Positions 1 through 9,556 are shown, numbered from the stretch's first letter. The stretch: 64,000 bases of DNA from Fontibacillus puldeungensis (GCF_042678945.1 NZ_JBHTLM010000001.1:372001-436000); one strand, 5' to 3'. Made by a program: numbers and translations. The notes: generated by a model from the letters alone, not told the origin.

Positions 1-1
1 A

Positions 2-1792
2 CGTACCGAAGAAACGTACAGCGAGGACGCCTATTTAAACGGTGAGTTGGCCGTGGCGGCGGTTAAGGGTTTGCAGGGGGATAACATCGCATCCGAGGAA
101 AGCCTGATTGCAACACTGAAGCACTTTGTAGGCTACGGCAGCTCGGAGGGGGGACGTAATGGAGCTCCTGCCCACTTGGGACTCCGCGAGCTTCATGAGG
201 TGGACCTGCTTCCGTTCAAAAAAGCGGTGGAAGCCGGCGCTTGCTCGGTTATGACGGCCTACAACGAGATCGATGGCGTACCTTGTACGTCCAGCCGTTA
301 TCTGCTTAATGACGTGCTCCGTGAAAAATGGGGCTTCGACGGTTTTGTCATCACCGATTGCGGAGCCGTCAATATGCTTAAGGACGGACACAACACGGCT
401 AGCAGTGAAGCGGAAGCTGTTGCTCAGTCGCTGCAGGCCGGAGTCGATATGGAGATGTCCGGCGTGATGTTCCGTGCTCATATGGAAACAGCGATACAGC
501 ATAGCTTAATCAGCATGGACGAGCTGGATCAAGCGGTTAGCCGGATGCTGGAAATGAAGTTCCGGCTTGGCCTTTTTGAACGGCCGTATGCTGATCCTGA
601 TCGGGCGGAACGCGTGATCGGAAGCGAGGAGCATGTGCGGCTGGCCCGTCAAGTCGCGGCTGAAGGCATCGTACTTCTCAAAAATGTACAAGGAACTCTA
701 CCGCTTGATCCGCAGGCAATCAGTACGGTCGCTGTAATCGGACCTAACGCGAATGCCCCTTATAACCAGCTCGGCGACTATACATCACCGCAGCCACCGG
801 GCCAGGTTGTGACGGTGCTGGAAGGGATTCGCCGCCGGATGGGTCGGGACGAGAGCCGTGTATTGTACGCTCCGGGCTGTCGGATCAAGGGAGATTCCAA
901 GGATGGCTTCGAGAACGCCCTGCAATGTGCAGCAAAAGCGGATGTGGTTGTCATGGCGATCGGAGGATCGAGTGCGCGTGATTTTGGCGAGGGCACGATC
1001 GACCTGCGTACCGGCGCGTCTGTCGTTACAGGGAACGACTGGAGCGATATGGAGTGCGGAGAAGGCATTGACCGAGCTACGCTGACCTTGATGGGCGTGC
1101 AATTGGAACTGGTCAAGGAAGTCCATAAGCTCGGCAAGCCTGTTATCGTGGTATATATTAACGGCCGGCCGATTACTGAGCCTTGGATCGATGAGCATGT
1201 TGAGGCCATTCTGGAAGCCTGGTATCCGGGGCAGGAGGGTGGCAATGCGATTGCCGACGTTTTGTTCGGAGACGTCAATCCTTCCGGTCGATTGACTTTA
1301 TCTATTCCGAAGGAAGTCGGCCAGCTGCCAGTTTACTATAACGGTCGGAGAACCCGGGGCAAGCGTTATTTGGAGACGGACCTTGCGCCAAGGTATCCTT
1401 TCGGATATGGCCTGAGCTATACGGAATTTAAATATGAAAACCTCCGAGTTGAACCGGAGATGATTCACCCGGATGGGGAAGCGACCGTCAGTGTCGATAT
1501 TACAAACATCGGAAGCTGTGATGGCACGGAGGTTGTCCAGCTCTACGTTTCCGACCTAACAGCCTCGGTTACGCGGCCGGCTTTAACGCTAAAAGGATTT
1601 CGCAAGGTACCGCTTAATGCGGGAGAAACCCAGACTGTGACGTTTGTCGTCGGCCCGGAGCATTTGCAGTTGATCGGAATGGAGCTTGAATCGGCAGTCG
1701 AGCCAGGGGAATTCCGCTTAATGGTGGGTCCAAACTGTACTGAAGGCCAAACAGCAAGTCTATGGGTCAAAGAACGGGGGGATGAGGCGTGA
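2..1792 (+). CDS. Glycoside hydrolase family 3 (beta-glucosidase/beta-xylosidase type), 5' end cut
   Basis: The frame is open from base 2 and its first residues (RTEETYSEDAYLNGE) match the interior of GH3 enzymes, so the start lies left of the window and about the first third of the catalytic barrel is missing. Visible parts are the KHF motif, the nucleophile motif VITDCGA (Asp codon at 356-358), the GH3 C-terminal sandwich domain (WYPGQEGGNAIADVLFGDVNPSGRL) and a C-terminal fibronectin-III-like domain ending near residue 575 of the readable part. GH3 enzymes release terminal beta-linked sugars by a retaining mechanism. The stop overlaps the GH38 start by 4 bp (GTGA), so the two are translationally coupled. 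No signal peptide can be judged. Family is certain; substrate is not. The context suggests a beta-linked residue of a mannose-containing glycan. Confidence 0.93.
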   Translation, partial: RTEETYSEDAYLNGELAVAAVKGLQGDNIASEESLIATLKHFVGYGSSEGGRNGAPAHLGLRELHEVDLLPFKKAVEAGACSVMTAYNEIDGVPCTSSRYLLNDVLREKWGFDGFVITDCGAVNMLKDGHNTASSEAEAVAQSLQAGVDMEMSGVMFRAHMETAIQHSLISMDELDQAVSRMLEMKFRLGLFERPYADPDRAERVIGSEEHVRLARQVAAEGIVLLKNVQGTLPLDPQAISTVAVIGPNANAPYNQLGDYTSPQPPGQVVTVLEGIRRRMGRDESRVLYAPGCRIKGDSKDGFENALQCAAKADVVVMAIGGSSARDFGEGTIDLRTGASVVTGNDWSDMECGEGIDRATLTLMGVQLELVKEVHKLGKPVIVVYINGRPITEPWIDEHVEAILEAWYPGQEGGNAIADVLFGDVNPSGRLTLSIPKEVGQLPVYYNGRRTRGKRYLETDLAPRYPFGYGLSYTEFKYENLRVEPEMIHPDGEATVSVDITNIGSCDGTEVVQLYVSDLTASVTRPALTLKGFRKVPLNAGETQTVTFVVGPEHLQLIGMELESAVEPGEFRLMVGPNCTEGQTASLWVKERGDEA

Positions 1793-4700
1793 TTCGTATC
1801 GATCGGTTTATTAAATTTTTAGCCCAGCACGAGTGGCTCGAAGTGATTGAGCTGCCGGAATGGGAAATGCAAAGAGCCCGGTATATCGGTCCGGGTGTTT
1901 ACGAATATATGGAAGCGAAGCCGACGCTCCAGAGGGTAGAGCGGCTATCCAGCACGCAGGGAACAACGTACTTTCTGAAGAAGACGTTGGATATCCCGGA
2001 GCACTGGGGTTTGGAGGAAGTGGCGCTAGTCTTCGAGGCGGGCGGTGAAGCTCTGCTGCGCATTAACGGTGAGGAGAGTCACGGTCTCGACCGCAATCAC
2101 ATGTTTGTTCCGCTGCGGCTGGAAAAAGTAGGGCAGCGTCCACTGCTGGAAATCGAGCTGTTCGACCCGATTCCCGAGCCTGTGGACCCGCTGAACCAGC
2201 AGGCGGTTATTAATCCGCCGATCAGCGGCATCAGCAGCAGACTGGTTCGTGTCAACGGACCAGTACGCAGCTTGAAGCATACCGTGGCCGTGGCGAACAT
2301 GGCTGCGGGGCTGCTTCCGGAGCAGGACATGCGCCGGATTCGTACCGAGCAGGCGCTGACAAAGGCGATGGATGCGCTGTATGGCGCTGCGCGCAGCGTG
2401 CTTGAGGACGCAGAGCTTGTCCAGGAGACGGAGCGTAGGCTTGAAGCGGCCGTCAAGGAGCAGATGCCGGAAGATTCTGTCCCCGGCATCATGCACATGG
2501 TAGGCCAGTCGCATATTGATGTAGCCTGGCTGTGGCCGGTCCGGGAGACAGTTCGCAAAGTAAGCCGGACCTTCTCGACGGTTTGCGCGCTTATGGACCA
2601 GTATCCGGACTTTAAATATTCGCAAAGCCAACCCCAGCTGTATGCGTTCGCGAAAGAGCATTACCCGGATTTGTTCGAGAAGATTAAAGCGCGCGCTAAG
2701 GAAGGCCGGTGGGAGCTCGTCGGCGGGATGTGGGTTGAACCGGACCTCAATTTGCCAAGCGGCGAGTCTCTGGTACGGCAAATTTTATACGGTCAGCGTT
2801 TCTATGAGCAGGAGTTCGGCAAACGTTCGGGAATCGAATGGCTGCCGGATACGTTCGGCTACTGCGCTTCGCTGCCGCAAATTCTCAAGCTGGCCGGAAT
2901 CGAGTATTTTATGACAACCAAGCTTGGCTGGAACGATACGAACAAATTCCCCTACGATCTGTTCCACTGGGTTGGTATCGACGGTACAGCGATTCTTGCA
3001 TATCAAAACCATGGCGTCAACGAGCATACCCACCCGAAGGATGTGCAGGAGCATTGGAAATCGTTTGGACAGAAGGATGTTCATCAGGAACTGATGCTGC
3101 TCTATGGCCATGGGGACGGCGGTGGTGGTGTAACCGAGGAAATGGTTGAGTTTGTGGAGCGCGCCAGCTTAATGCCGGGGCAGCCTCTAAGCCGCTTTGC
3201 GACAGCAGCCGATTTCTTCGAAGGGGTGAAACGCCAAAATCCGAAGCTGCCAAAATGGCATGGCGACTTGTATTTGGAGCTTCACCGCGGCACTTATACG
3301 ACTCATGCGCATAACAAGCGCAATAACCGGAAAGCGGAGGTGCTTTACCGTGAAGCGGAAATATGGAGCAACTTCCCTGATTTAGGTCGTACGGCCGACC
3401 AAGAGGTTCAGGCTTCACTAAATGATGGCTGGAAGCTGATGCTGCTCAATCAGTTCCATGACATTATTCCCGGAACCGCTATTCCGGAGGTGTACGAGAC
3501 ATCGGCAAAAGAATATAAAGAAATTTTCCGCCTGGGTAATCAGGCGTTAAACCGTTCGCTGTTAAATGCAGCTGCGGAGGTTTCCACCGACGGCGTAGAG
3601 GGTCAGCCTTGCATCGTATTCAACAGCCTGGGCTGGGAGCGGGATGAAATCATCGAACTCGGCAGCGATACCGGATTGCCGCTTGAGGAGCTTGCGGCTT
3701 ACGATGAGTGCGGGCAGCTGGAATGCGATCTGCTGACGGATGCAGCCGATCCGCTAAAGCATTTGCTAGCGATTCGGGTGCCAGGGGTACCGGCTTTCGG
3801 CTGCAAGACGATATGGCTGCGCTCAGCTGAGAAATCCGAGAAAACTGGAGCCGCTATGGGTAGCAGCACAAAGCACGAGGTAGGCTCTGTGCCGCACGAA
3901 TGGGAAACAGAATTTTACCTGCTGAGTTTTAATGAAAAAGGCGAAATTATACGCTGGTTCGATAAATGCTCCGGCCGTGAGCTGATCGCTGAAGGTGGGA
4001 AAGCAAATGAACTGCAATTTTTCCATGATACTCCGACATATTGGGATGCCTGGGATATTGATCCTCGCTATGAAGATCAACGTGCAGGAGCTGTAGAGCT
4101 GATCAGCAGTGAGGTCGTGGTTCGGGGCAAGACGCAGGATGTACTTCGATTCCACTGGAAGCTGAACGAGTCGGAGATTGAACAGGAGGTTGTGCTGTAT
4201 CATCACCGGCGCCGCGTCGATTTTCGCACGAAGGTGAACTGGCGGGAGGGCCATAAGCTGCTGAAGGTTGCCTTCCCGGTAGATATTGTCGCGGACAAGG
4301 CCACCTATGAGATTCCGTTTGGTTCGCTAGAGCGTCCAACCCATCGCAATACGAGTTGGGAGCAGGCCCAGTTTGAAGTGTGCGGACACCGGTGGGCCGA
4401 CCTATCGGAAGGCGGATACGGTATAAGCCTGCTTAATGATTGCAAGTATGGCTACGACATCAAGGAAGGAGTCATGCGTCTATCGCTGTTGCGAGCACCG
4501 ACATGGCCGGACAAAGGGGCAGATCAAGGCGAGCATCAATTTACCTATTCGCTTTATCCGCATGCCGGGGACTGGCGGGGTGCCCATGTTGTACGGGAGG
4601 CTGTCGAGCTTAACCATCCAGCCAGCTTTTTGCTAACAGAGAATCCGCAAAATGGAACACTTCCGGCAGTTCATTCGTGGCTAAAGCTTGATGCCGAGCA

Positions 4701-4947
4701 TGTCGTTCTTGAGACGGTGAAGCCTGCCGAGGATGGCAGCGGGACGATTTTGCGGTTTTATGAATCATCTGGCAGCAGGGAGAAGGTTAGTGTGCAGTGG
4801 CCGACCTCAAACATGAAGGCCTACATCGTAGGGCTGTTGGAGGACGAGAAAGAGGAAATTCTCGTGCAGGATGGCAATTTTGAGCTTGTGTTCAAACCGT
4901 ATGAGATCAAGTCCGTAAAAATCAGCGTGCAATCAAATACACGATAA
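1789..4947 (+). CDS. Alpha-mannosidase, glycoside hydrolase family 38
   Basis: 1052 residues starting at GTG, 4 bp inside the GH3 stop. An N-terminal beta-rich region (about 1-235) precedes the GH38 barrel. The zinc-site motif GQSHIDVAWLWP gives His242 and Asp244, and the nucleophile motif EWLPDTFGYC gives Asp354. The three-helix middle domain and C-terminal beta-sandwich follow to residue about 1000. Length is normal for bacterial GH38 enzymes, which are zinc- or calcium-dependent retaining exo-alpha-mannosidases. There is no signal peptide, so it should act in the cytoplasm on imported oligosaccharides. It sits between GH3 and GH125, and the GH38+GH125 pairing is known from bacterial N-glycan and mannan utilisation loci. 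Linkage preference (alpha-1,2/1,3/1,6) cannot be read from sequence. Confidence 0.95.
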   Translation: MIRIDRFIKFLAQHEWLEVIELPEWEMQRARYIGPGVYEYMEAKPTLQRVERLSSTQGTTYFLKKTLDIPEHWGLEEVALVFEAGGEALLRINGEESHGLDRNHMFVPLRLEKVGQRPLLEIELFDPIPEPVDPLNQQAVINPPISGISSRLVRVNGPVRSLKHTVAVANMAAGLLPEQDMRRIRTEQALTKAMDALYGAARSVLEDAELVQETERRLEAAVKEQMPEDSVPGIMHMVGQSHIDVAWLWPVRETVRKVSRTFSTVCALMDQYPDFKYSQSQPQLYAFAKEHYPDLFEKIKARAKEGRWELVGGMWVEPDLNLPSGESLVRQILYGQRFYEQEFGKRSGIEWLPDTFGYCASLPQILKLAGIEYFMTTKLGWNDTNKFPYDLFHWVGIDGTAILAYQNHGVNEHTHPKDVQEHWKSFGQKDVHQELMLLYGHGDGGGGVTEEMVEFVERASLMPGQPLSRFATAADFFEGVKRQNPKLPKWHGDLYLELHRGTYTTHAHNKRNNRKAEVLYREAEIWSNFPDLGRTADQEVQASLNDGWKLMLLNQFHDIIPGTAIPEVYETSAKEYKEIFRLGNQALNRSLLNAAAEVSTDGVEGQPCIVFNSLGWERDEIIELGSDTGLPLEELAAYDECGQLECDLLTDAADPLKHLLAIRVPGVPAFGCKTIWLRSAEKSEKTGAAMGSSTKHEVGSVPHEWETEFYLLSFNEKGEIIRWFDKCSGRELIAEGGKANELQFFHDTPTYWDAWDIDPRYEDQRAGAVELISSEVVVRGKTQDVLRFHWKLNESEIEQEVVLYHHRRRVDFRTKVNWREGHKLLKVAFPVDIVADKATYEIPFGSLERPTHRNTSWEQAQFEVCGHRWADLSEGGYGISLLNDCKYGYDIKEGVMRLSLLRAPTWPDKGADQGEHQFTYSLYPHAGDWRGAHVVREAVELNHPASFLLTENPQNGTLPAVHSWLKLDAEHVVLETVKPAEDGSGTILRFYESSGSREKVSVQWPTSNMKAYIVGLLEDEKEEILVQDGNFELVFKPYEIKSVKISVQSNTR

Positions 4948-4971
4948 GAATCGGTTCAGGGAGGAACATGC

Positions 4972-6291
4972 ATGGAAAACTTCAAGCTGCCTCATATATC
5001 CATACCTAAATTCGAGCTGCCGGCAGCAGTAAAGCGGGTACTTGAGGAGGCGGAGGACAAGCTGGCGCACAGACCCAAGCTACTTCGCCAATTCAAAAAT
5101 TGCTTTCCCAACACGCTGGAAACTACAACCAAGCTGATGGAGGACGGAACGACCTTCGTCATTACCGGAGACATTCCGGCCATGTGGCTGCGTGATTCCG
5201 TGGAGCAGGTCATGCATTATGTGCCGCTGGCCAAGGAAGATCAGCAGCTTCAGCGAATCATTGGTGGGTTGATCAAGCGTCATATGATGTATGCGGAACA
5301 CGATGCTTACGCCAATGCCTTTAATGAGACGGCTAATGGTTGGCACTGGGATGCTTGCGATGAAACAGACATGTCGGCATGGGTTTGGGAACGAAAATTT
5401 GAGCTGGATTCCCTGTGTTTTACGATTCGCCTCGCCTATAAATATTGGAAAGAGACCGGATTGACGGACATCTTTGATGAACGGTTTAAAAAGGTAATGA
5501 TATCTATCGTCAGACTTTGGAAAACGGAGCAGCGCCACTTCGAAGAATCGAGCTACCGGTTTCAGCGCCGTAATTGCCCAAGCATAGATACGCTGCGGAA
5601 TAGTGGACTCGGGATGCCGGTGAATTATACGGGGATGATCTGGTCAGGCTTCCGGCCGAGCGATGACGCCTGTGATTTTCACTACAATATCCCGTCCAAC
5701 ATGTTCGCCGTCGTTTGCCTGCGGCAGATGCAAGAAATGGCGAGATGGGTATTTCGCGATGAAGCCCTCGTTCGCGAAATGTCCGTTCTTGAAGAGGACA
5801 TTAACCATGGGATTTCCCTGTACGGGAAGTATAACCATCCGCAATATGGCCTGATATACGCGTATGAAACGGACGGCTACGGCAACTATTGCTTGATGGA
5901 TGATGCGGGAACGCCTAGTCTATTGTCAATTCCGTATCTTGGATACACCGGTGTGGATGATGAGGTCTATCAAAACACCCGCCGGTTCATCTTAAGCAAG
6001 GATAATCCTTATTATTATGAAGGAAAGTCAGCCAAAGGCATCGGTAGTCCACACACTCCACCGGGATACATCTGGCATATGGCTTTATCCATGCAAGGAT
6101 TGACTGCATCTAGCGATGAGGAGATGCTGGAGATGATCGCACTACTGGAAGCCACCGATGCTGGTACTGGCTACATGCATGAAGGCTTTCAGGCGGACAA
6201 CCCGGCAGAGTTTACGCGGCCTTGGTTCGCCTGGTCCAACAGCTTGTTCTCCCAATTGGTGTATCAGGCTATGCTGAAAGAAATTATATAA
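4972..6291 (+). CDS. Exo-alpha-1,6-mannosidase, glycoside hydrolase family 125
   Basis: 439 residues, ATG preceded by GGGAGG, 24 bp after the GH38 stop. The (alpha/alpha)6-barrel landmarks of GH125 (metal-independent mannosidase, former DUF1237) are plain: GDIPAMWLRDS near residue 64, FNETANGWHWDACDETDMSAWVWERKFE-type segment around 115-140, DDACDFHYNIPSNMFAV around 230, and a C-terminal GTGYMHEGF..FTRPWFAWSNSLF block. Family members are inverting exo-enzymes that remove alpha-1,6-mannose. No export signal is visible. It is the last gene of the GH3-GH38-GH125 operon and is followed at once by a strong terminator. Complementary linkages of GH38 and GH125 would allow stepwise trimming of high-mannose cores. 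Confidence 0.94.
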   Translation: MENFKLPHISIPKFELPAAVKRVLEEAEDKLAHRPKLLRQFKNCFPNTLETTTKLMEDGTTFVITGDIPAMWLRDSVEQVMHYVPLAKEDQQLQRIIGGLIKRHMMYAEHDAYANAFNETANGWHWDACDETDMSAWVWERKFELDSLCFTIRLAYKYWKETGLTDIFDERFKKVMISIVRLWKTEQRHFEESSYRFQRRNCPSIDTLRNSGLGMPVNYTGMIWSGFRPSDDACDFHYNIPSNMFAVVCLRQMQEMARWVFRDEALVREMSVLEEDINHGISLYGKYNHPQYGLIYAYETDGYGNYCLMDDAGTPSLLSIPYLGYTGVDDEVYQNTRRFILSKDNPYYYEGKSAKGIGSPHTPPGYIWHMALSMQGLTASSDEEMLEMIALLEATDAGTGYMHEGFQADNPAEFTRPWFAWSNSLFSQLVYQAMLKEII

Positions 6292-6312
6292 TTCGATTCT
6301 GGCACGCTTCAC

Positions 6313-6352
6313 AAAACAGCAAGAGGATTCGAAATCCTCTTGCTGTTTTTTT
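6313..6352 (+). terminator. Rho-independent terminator of the GH3-GH38-GH125 operon
   Basis: Stem of about 16 bp (arms AACAGCAAGAGGATT and AATCCTCTTGCTGTT) with a tiny loop, followed by a run of T. It lies 22 bp after the GH125 stop and also faces the convergent lacI-type gene. Confidence 0.9.
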
Positions 6353-6462
6353 GAGCAGATAAGAAGAATGGGGGCCTATGCAGCAACAACGATATGCGCC
6401 TAACTGCATTTTGTACATTTATTTTATCGTCTTCCCCAGGACGGGGAGACGAGTAAGAAAAC

Positions 6463-7500
6463 TCAGGTCGACGACCGGGGAATCAAATTTGTCGACAAGT
6501 GAATCGTCTCTACCGGGGCTCCCGGGCGTTCAATACGGCGCAGTAGTGTTTCAAGCGCCCGTTGGCCCAGTTCTTCCTTACAAAGATTGACCGTCGTGAG
6601 CTTCGGTGAGATCAAGGCGGAAGTCTCAACGTTATCGATGCCGGCAACCCGGAAACGGTCCGGTACTGGGAACCCTTCAGCCTGAAGCTTTCGCATCCAG
6701 CAAATGGCGATATCGTCATTTGCTCCGATCCAGGCATCAGGCTTATCTTCGTCTTTGAAGCCCGTCAGCCGCTCAAATACGGATTGTTCCCAGCCGGTTC
6801 CGCCATAGGGTATTTTCCATTCAGTCAGCTTGGTCTTCGGATCCCCTAGGCTGTCTACGGCAAGTTTTGCTCCCGTAAGACGGTCTGCAAAGCTTGATGA
6901 CCACACTTCATCGTTTAGAAAGACGATATTTTTGCATTTTTGCGCTAGGAGATGTCTCGTAATTTTCAGTCCGGCTTCGATATTGTCGTTGTTCACTTTA
7001 TCGCACGAAACCAGTGGATCAACATGATCGACAAGAACGTATGGACATTCGGTCCTGGAGATGAGCTGAACCAGCGGATGAGGAAAAGTACCAATCATCA
7101 CGATCCCGGCGCACCGGGACCAGTCAATATGAGGAGCAATCGCCTTCTGTGGAGATATTGAAGCTGGCTGAGTGCCGATCTCCGGCGAGACGATAATATA
7201 CTGCAATCCCAGCTTGCCGCAGCTTTGGAGAAGTCCGTTCAACACACGTTGCCAGTATGAGGGGTTATCCGCATGGATTTGACTAATACAAATCAGGATA
7301 TAGGAGCTGGACGGTTCAGATTTATGGACAGAGACATCCTGAACGGAAGAATTCTGGTAGCCAAGTGTCCGGGCCAGATCAATAACACGCTGGCGAGTAG
7401 CGGCGCTGACCCCCGGTTTTCCGCTTAGGGCGCGGGAAACGGCGTATTTGGATAAGCCGAGTTGATCGGCTAGTATTTGAATAGAAATTTTACGTGACAT
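6463..7500 (-). CDS. LacI-family transcriptional regulator
   Basis: 345 residues from the ATG at 7498-7500, which has GGGAGC at correct spacing; a longer frame starting at 7542 lacks a ribosome site. The N-terminus is a classical LacI helix-turn-helix (ISIQILADQLGLSKYAVSRALSGKPGVS, residues about 3-30) with the hinge region, then a periplasmic-binding-protein-like effector domain (for example VLVDHVDPLVSCDKVNNDN and VAGIDNVETSALISPKLTTV). It is divergent from the GH29 gene and convergent with the mannosidase operon. Inference: a sugar-responsive repressor of the fucosidase gene and perhaps of the whole locus. A palindrome with AAGCGCTT in the shared promoter region is a fitting operator. Confidence 0.93.
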   Translation of the reverse strand: MSRKISIQILADQLGLSKYAVSRALSGKPGVSAATRQRVIDLARTLGYQNSSVQDVSVHKSEPSSSYILICISQIHADNPSYWQRVLNGLLQSCGKLGLQYIIVSPEIGTQPASISPQKAIAPHIDWSRCAGIVMIGTFPHPLVQLISRTECPYVLVDHVDPLVSCDKVNNDNIEAGLKITRHLLAQKCKNIVFLNDEVWSSSFADRLTGAKLAVDSLGDPKTKLTEWKIPYGGTGWEQSVFERLTGFKDEDKPDAWIGANDDIAICWMRKLQAEGFPVPDRFRVAGIDNVETSALISPKLTTVNLCKEELGQRALETLLRRIERPGAPVETIHLSTNLIPRSST

Positions 7501-7653
7501 AGGTGCTCCCTTGGTCAAATTGTTTTCATAACGAAATAACAAACCTAGTATGTGTCAAAATTGTCGTACAGTCAAGCACTGCAAGGAATACATACTCCTT
7601 GATTATTGAAAATATCGTCAACCTGAATTAAAGTTATCCTAATGATCCTAACA

Positions 7654-7667
7654 ATAAAGCGCTTCAA
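7654..7667. promoter_or_regulatory. Candidate LacI-family operator / cre-like site
   Basis: The perfect 8-bp palindrome AAGCGCTT (7657-7664) has the central CG typical of LacI/GalR operators. It lies 46 bp before the GH29 start and matches 11 of 14 positions of the CcpA cre consensus. Either the divergent LacI protein or CcpA could bind; sequence alone cannot separate them. Confidence 0.5.
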
Positions 7668-7709
7668 TTAGGAACAGATGCTAAATCATGAATTGGTTTG
7701 GAGGAAACA

Positions 7710-9125
7710 ATGATGAGTGAATCGGAACAACAACCTCAAATGGATGTAGAAACAGCAAACGCCGCTGAAGAAGTACAAGATGGGGTTCACAATTTCAGTG
7801 CTGAGAAGGATTGGGTCAAACCGGAAGATCCGTTGATCTTGGAGCGTCTTGAGTGGTTCAAGGACCAGAAGCTCGGGCTTATGATGCATTGGGGTCCATA
7901 TTCTCAGCTTGGTTTGGTGGAATCTTGGGCACTTAGCGATGAAGACGGAACCTGGTCCCGCGATGATATTGACTGGACCGATGATATGGAGCATTTTAAA
8001 AGCGAATACTTCGATTTGAACCGTACGTTTAATCCGATCCGATTCCAACCGGAGAAATGGGCGGAGTTAGCTGCAGAAGGCGGTTTTAAATATTTGACAT
8101 TTACCACCAAGCACCATGATGGTTTCTGCATGTGGGATACTCATACGACCGATTACCGGATTACCGGTCCGGATACGCCGTTCCACCGTCACAAACATGC
8201 AGATATTTGCAAAAATCTGTTTGATGCGTTCCGCGCCAAGGGACTAGCCATTTCGGCTTATTTCTCCAAGGCAGATTGGAATACGCCGTACTATTGGGCA
8301 CCAGGTATGGAGCGCGGTAGTTTTATGTGGCGGGGACCTTCTTACGATCCGACCAAATATCCATGGCTGTGGGAAAAATTCGTAGAGTTTACCCATAACC
8401 AAATTGAGGAGCTGCTTAGCCGTTACGGGCGTATCGACGTACTTTGGCTAGATGCCGGCTGGGTCCGCGGAGGAGAACGTCATCAGGACATCCGGTTAGG
8501 TGAAATTGTTGACCGGATGCGTCGCGAGCATCAACCATGGCTTCTCTCGGCAGATCGGACGGTGGGCGGTCCTTACGAAAACATTGTAACTCCGGAACAG
8601 ACGATTCCGGCAGGGCCGATGAACATACCGTGGGAAAGCTGCATCACGATGGGGAATTCATTCTCATTTAATTATGAGGACAATTACAAATCAACCCGGA
8701 AAGTGGTCAATATATTGATGGAAATCGTATCTAAAGGCGGTAACCTGGCGCTCAACGTTGGGCCTCAGCCGGACGGTAGATTGCCTCGGGGAGCTATTCG
8801 CTTGATGAAGGAGCTGGGTGTCTGGCTGAAGCAGTATGGTGACGCCGTTTATGGAACACGTCCAGCCGATCCTTACTTTAAGGAGGGTTATGCCTTTACC
8901 CGGAAAGGTGACGAGGTGTATTGCTTCCGGCTGTATGAATCGGAAGACACTGAGATTAAAACTGAGCTTCAGATTCCGTATACCGGCAAAGTGGAAGCTG
9001 TCCAGTGGTTTGACAATGAGGAATCGCTGAGCTTTACGCATGCTGACGGTATGCTGAAGGTTTCCTTACCGCAGCAAGCGCTCGCAGGACCAGCTCCGAT
9101 CGCTCATGTTGTACGTATTAAGTAA
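7710..9125 (+). CDS. Alpha-L-fucosidase, glycoside hydrolase family 29
   Basis: 471 residues from ATG 7710, with GGAGG at 7700-7704; ATG 7713 is equally possible. The catalytic barrel shows GLMMHWGPYS near residue 52, FTTKHHDGFCMWDT near 130, and the nucleophile motif VLWLDAGW with Asp248. A C-terminal beta-sandwich begins around residue 380. GH29 enzymes are retaining fucosidases. The N-terminus is acidic (about 30 residues rich in Glu/Gln/Asp) and no signal peptide is seen, so action is cytoplasmic. It is transcribed alone, divergent from the LacI regulator, and ends in a terminator. It completes a mannosidase + fucosidase set consistent with fucosylated N-glycan breakdown. Confidence 0.93.
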   Translation: MMSESEQQPQMDVETANAAEEVQDGVHNFSAEKDWVKPEDPLILERLEWFKDQKLGLMMHWGPYSQLGLVESWALSDEDGTWSRDDIDWTDDMEHFKSEYFDLNRTFNPIRFQPEKWAELAAEGGFKYLTFTTKHHDGFCMWDTHTTDYRITGPDTPFHRHKHADICKNLFDAFRAKGLAISAYFSKADWNTPYYWAPGMERGSFMWRGPSYDPTKYPWLWEKFVEFTHNQIEELLSRYGRIDVLWLDAGWVRGGERHQDIRLGEIVDRMRREHQPWLLSADRTVGGPYENIVTPEQTIPAGPMNIPWESCITMGNSFSFNYEDNYKSTRKVVNILMEIVSKGGNLALNVGPQPDGRLPRGAIRLMKELGVWLKQYGDAVYGTRPADPYFKEGYAFTRKGDEVYCFRLYESEDTEIKTELQIPYTGKVEAVQWFDNEESLSFTHADGMLKVSLPQQALAGPAPIAHVVRIK

Positions 9126-9155
9126 GTAACCGAACAAATCATATAGAAGATTACA

Positions 9156-9196
9156 CAACACCTAGCGGGTAAAGTACCGCTAGGTGTTGCTTATTT
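9156..9196 (+). terminator. Rho-independent terminator of the GH29 gene
   Basis: Perfect 13-bp stem (CAACACCTAGCGG / CCGCTAGGTGTTG) with an 8-nt loop, followed by CTTATTT. Confidence 0.85.
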
Positions 9197-9556
9197 CGGC
9201 GCAACTCGATCAGTACGCATCGGTGTCTAACTGTGTTTTGTCCAGCTATTTTTGCGACGCTACCAGGATAAGAGAAAAGTAAATGCATAAAGTGCAGCTA
9301 ATTACTAGCGGATGGTGAAAGGGACAAGAACTAAAAGGAGGTGTCCAAGAGTAAAACGACCACTAGCCCGCGGTCGATCTCCACTGAAAGTACGGCTAAA
9401 GAACGGTGAGATTTTGAAAAAGCTGCAGGGAGCAAGGAGTAGAACAGAAGAGGGAATGGGTATGGGGTTTCACCCCATACCCATTCCCTCCCATCACTCC
9501 ATGTAGAAGTCTAAGCCAACTCAAAGGACGCTGCCAGGCATTTTTCTTATGAATCT
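9197..9556. other. Intergenic region without a supported gene
   Basis: About 360 bp between the GH29 terminator and the end of the convergent AraC-type gene. A purine-rich stretch with an AAAGGAGGTG ribosome-site-like sequence at about 9337 leads into only a 22-codon frame with poor start spacing, so no gene is called. The striking element is the inverted repeat at 9450-9490, listed separately. Confidence 0.6.
9450..9490. repeat. 18-bp perfect inverted repeat between convergent genes
   Basis: Arms 9450-9467 (GAGGGAATGGGTATGGGG) and 9473-9490 are exact complements with the 5-nt loop TTTCA. There is no T-run on the plus strand. On the minus strand it is followed by a broken pyrimidine-rich tract, so it may terminate the AraC-type gene, whose stop is 67 bp away. 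Confidence 0.7.

Noticed and set aside
9312..9506. 64-codon plus-strand frame after the GH29 gene
   Set aside because: It runs through the 18-bp inverted repeat, has unnatural composition, and no ribosome site precedes its start.
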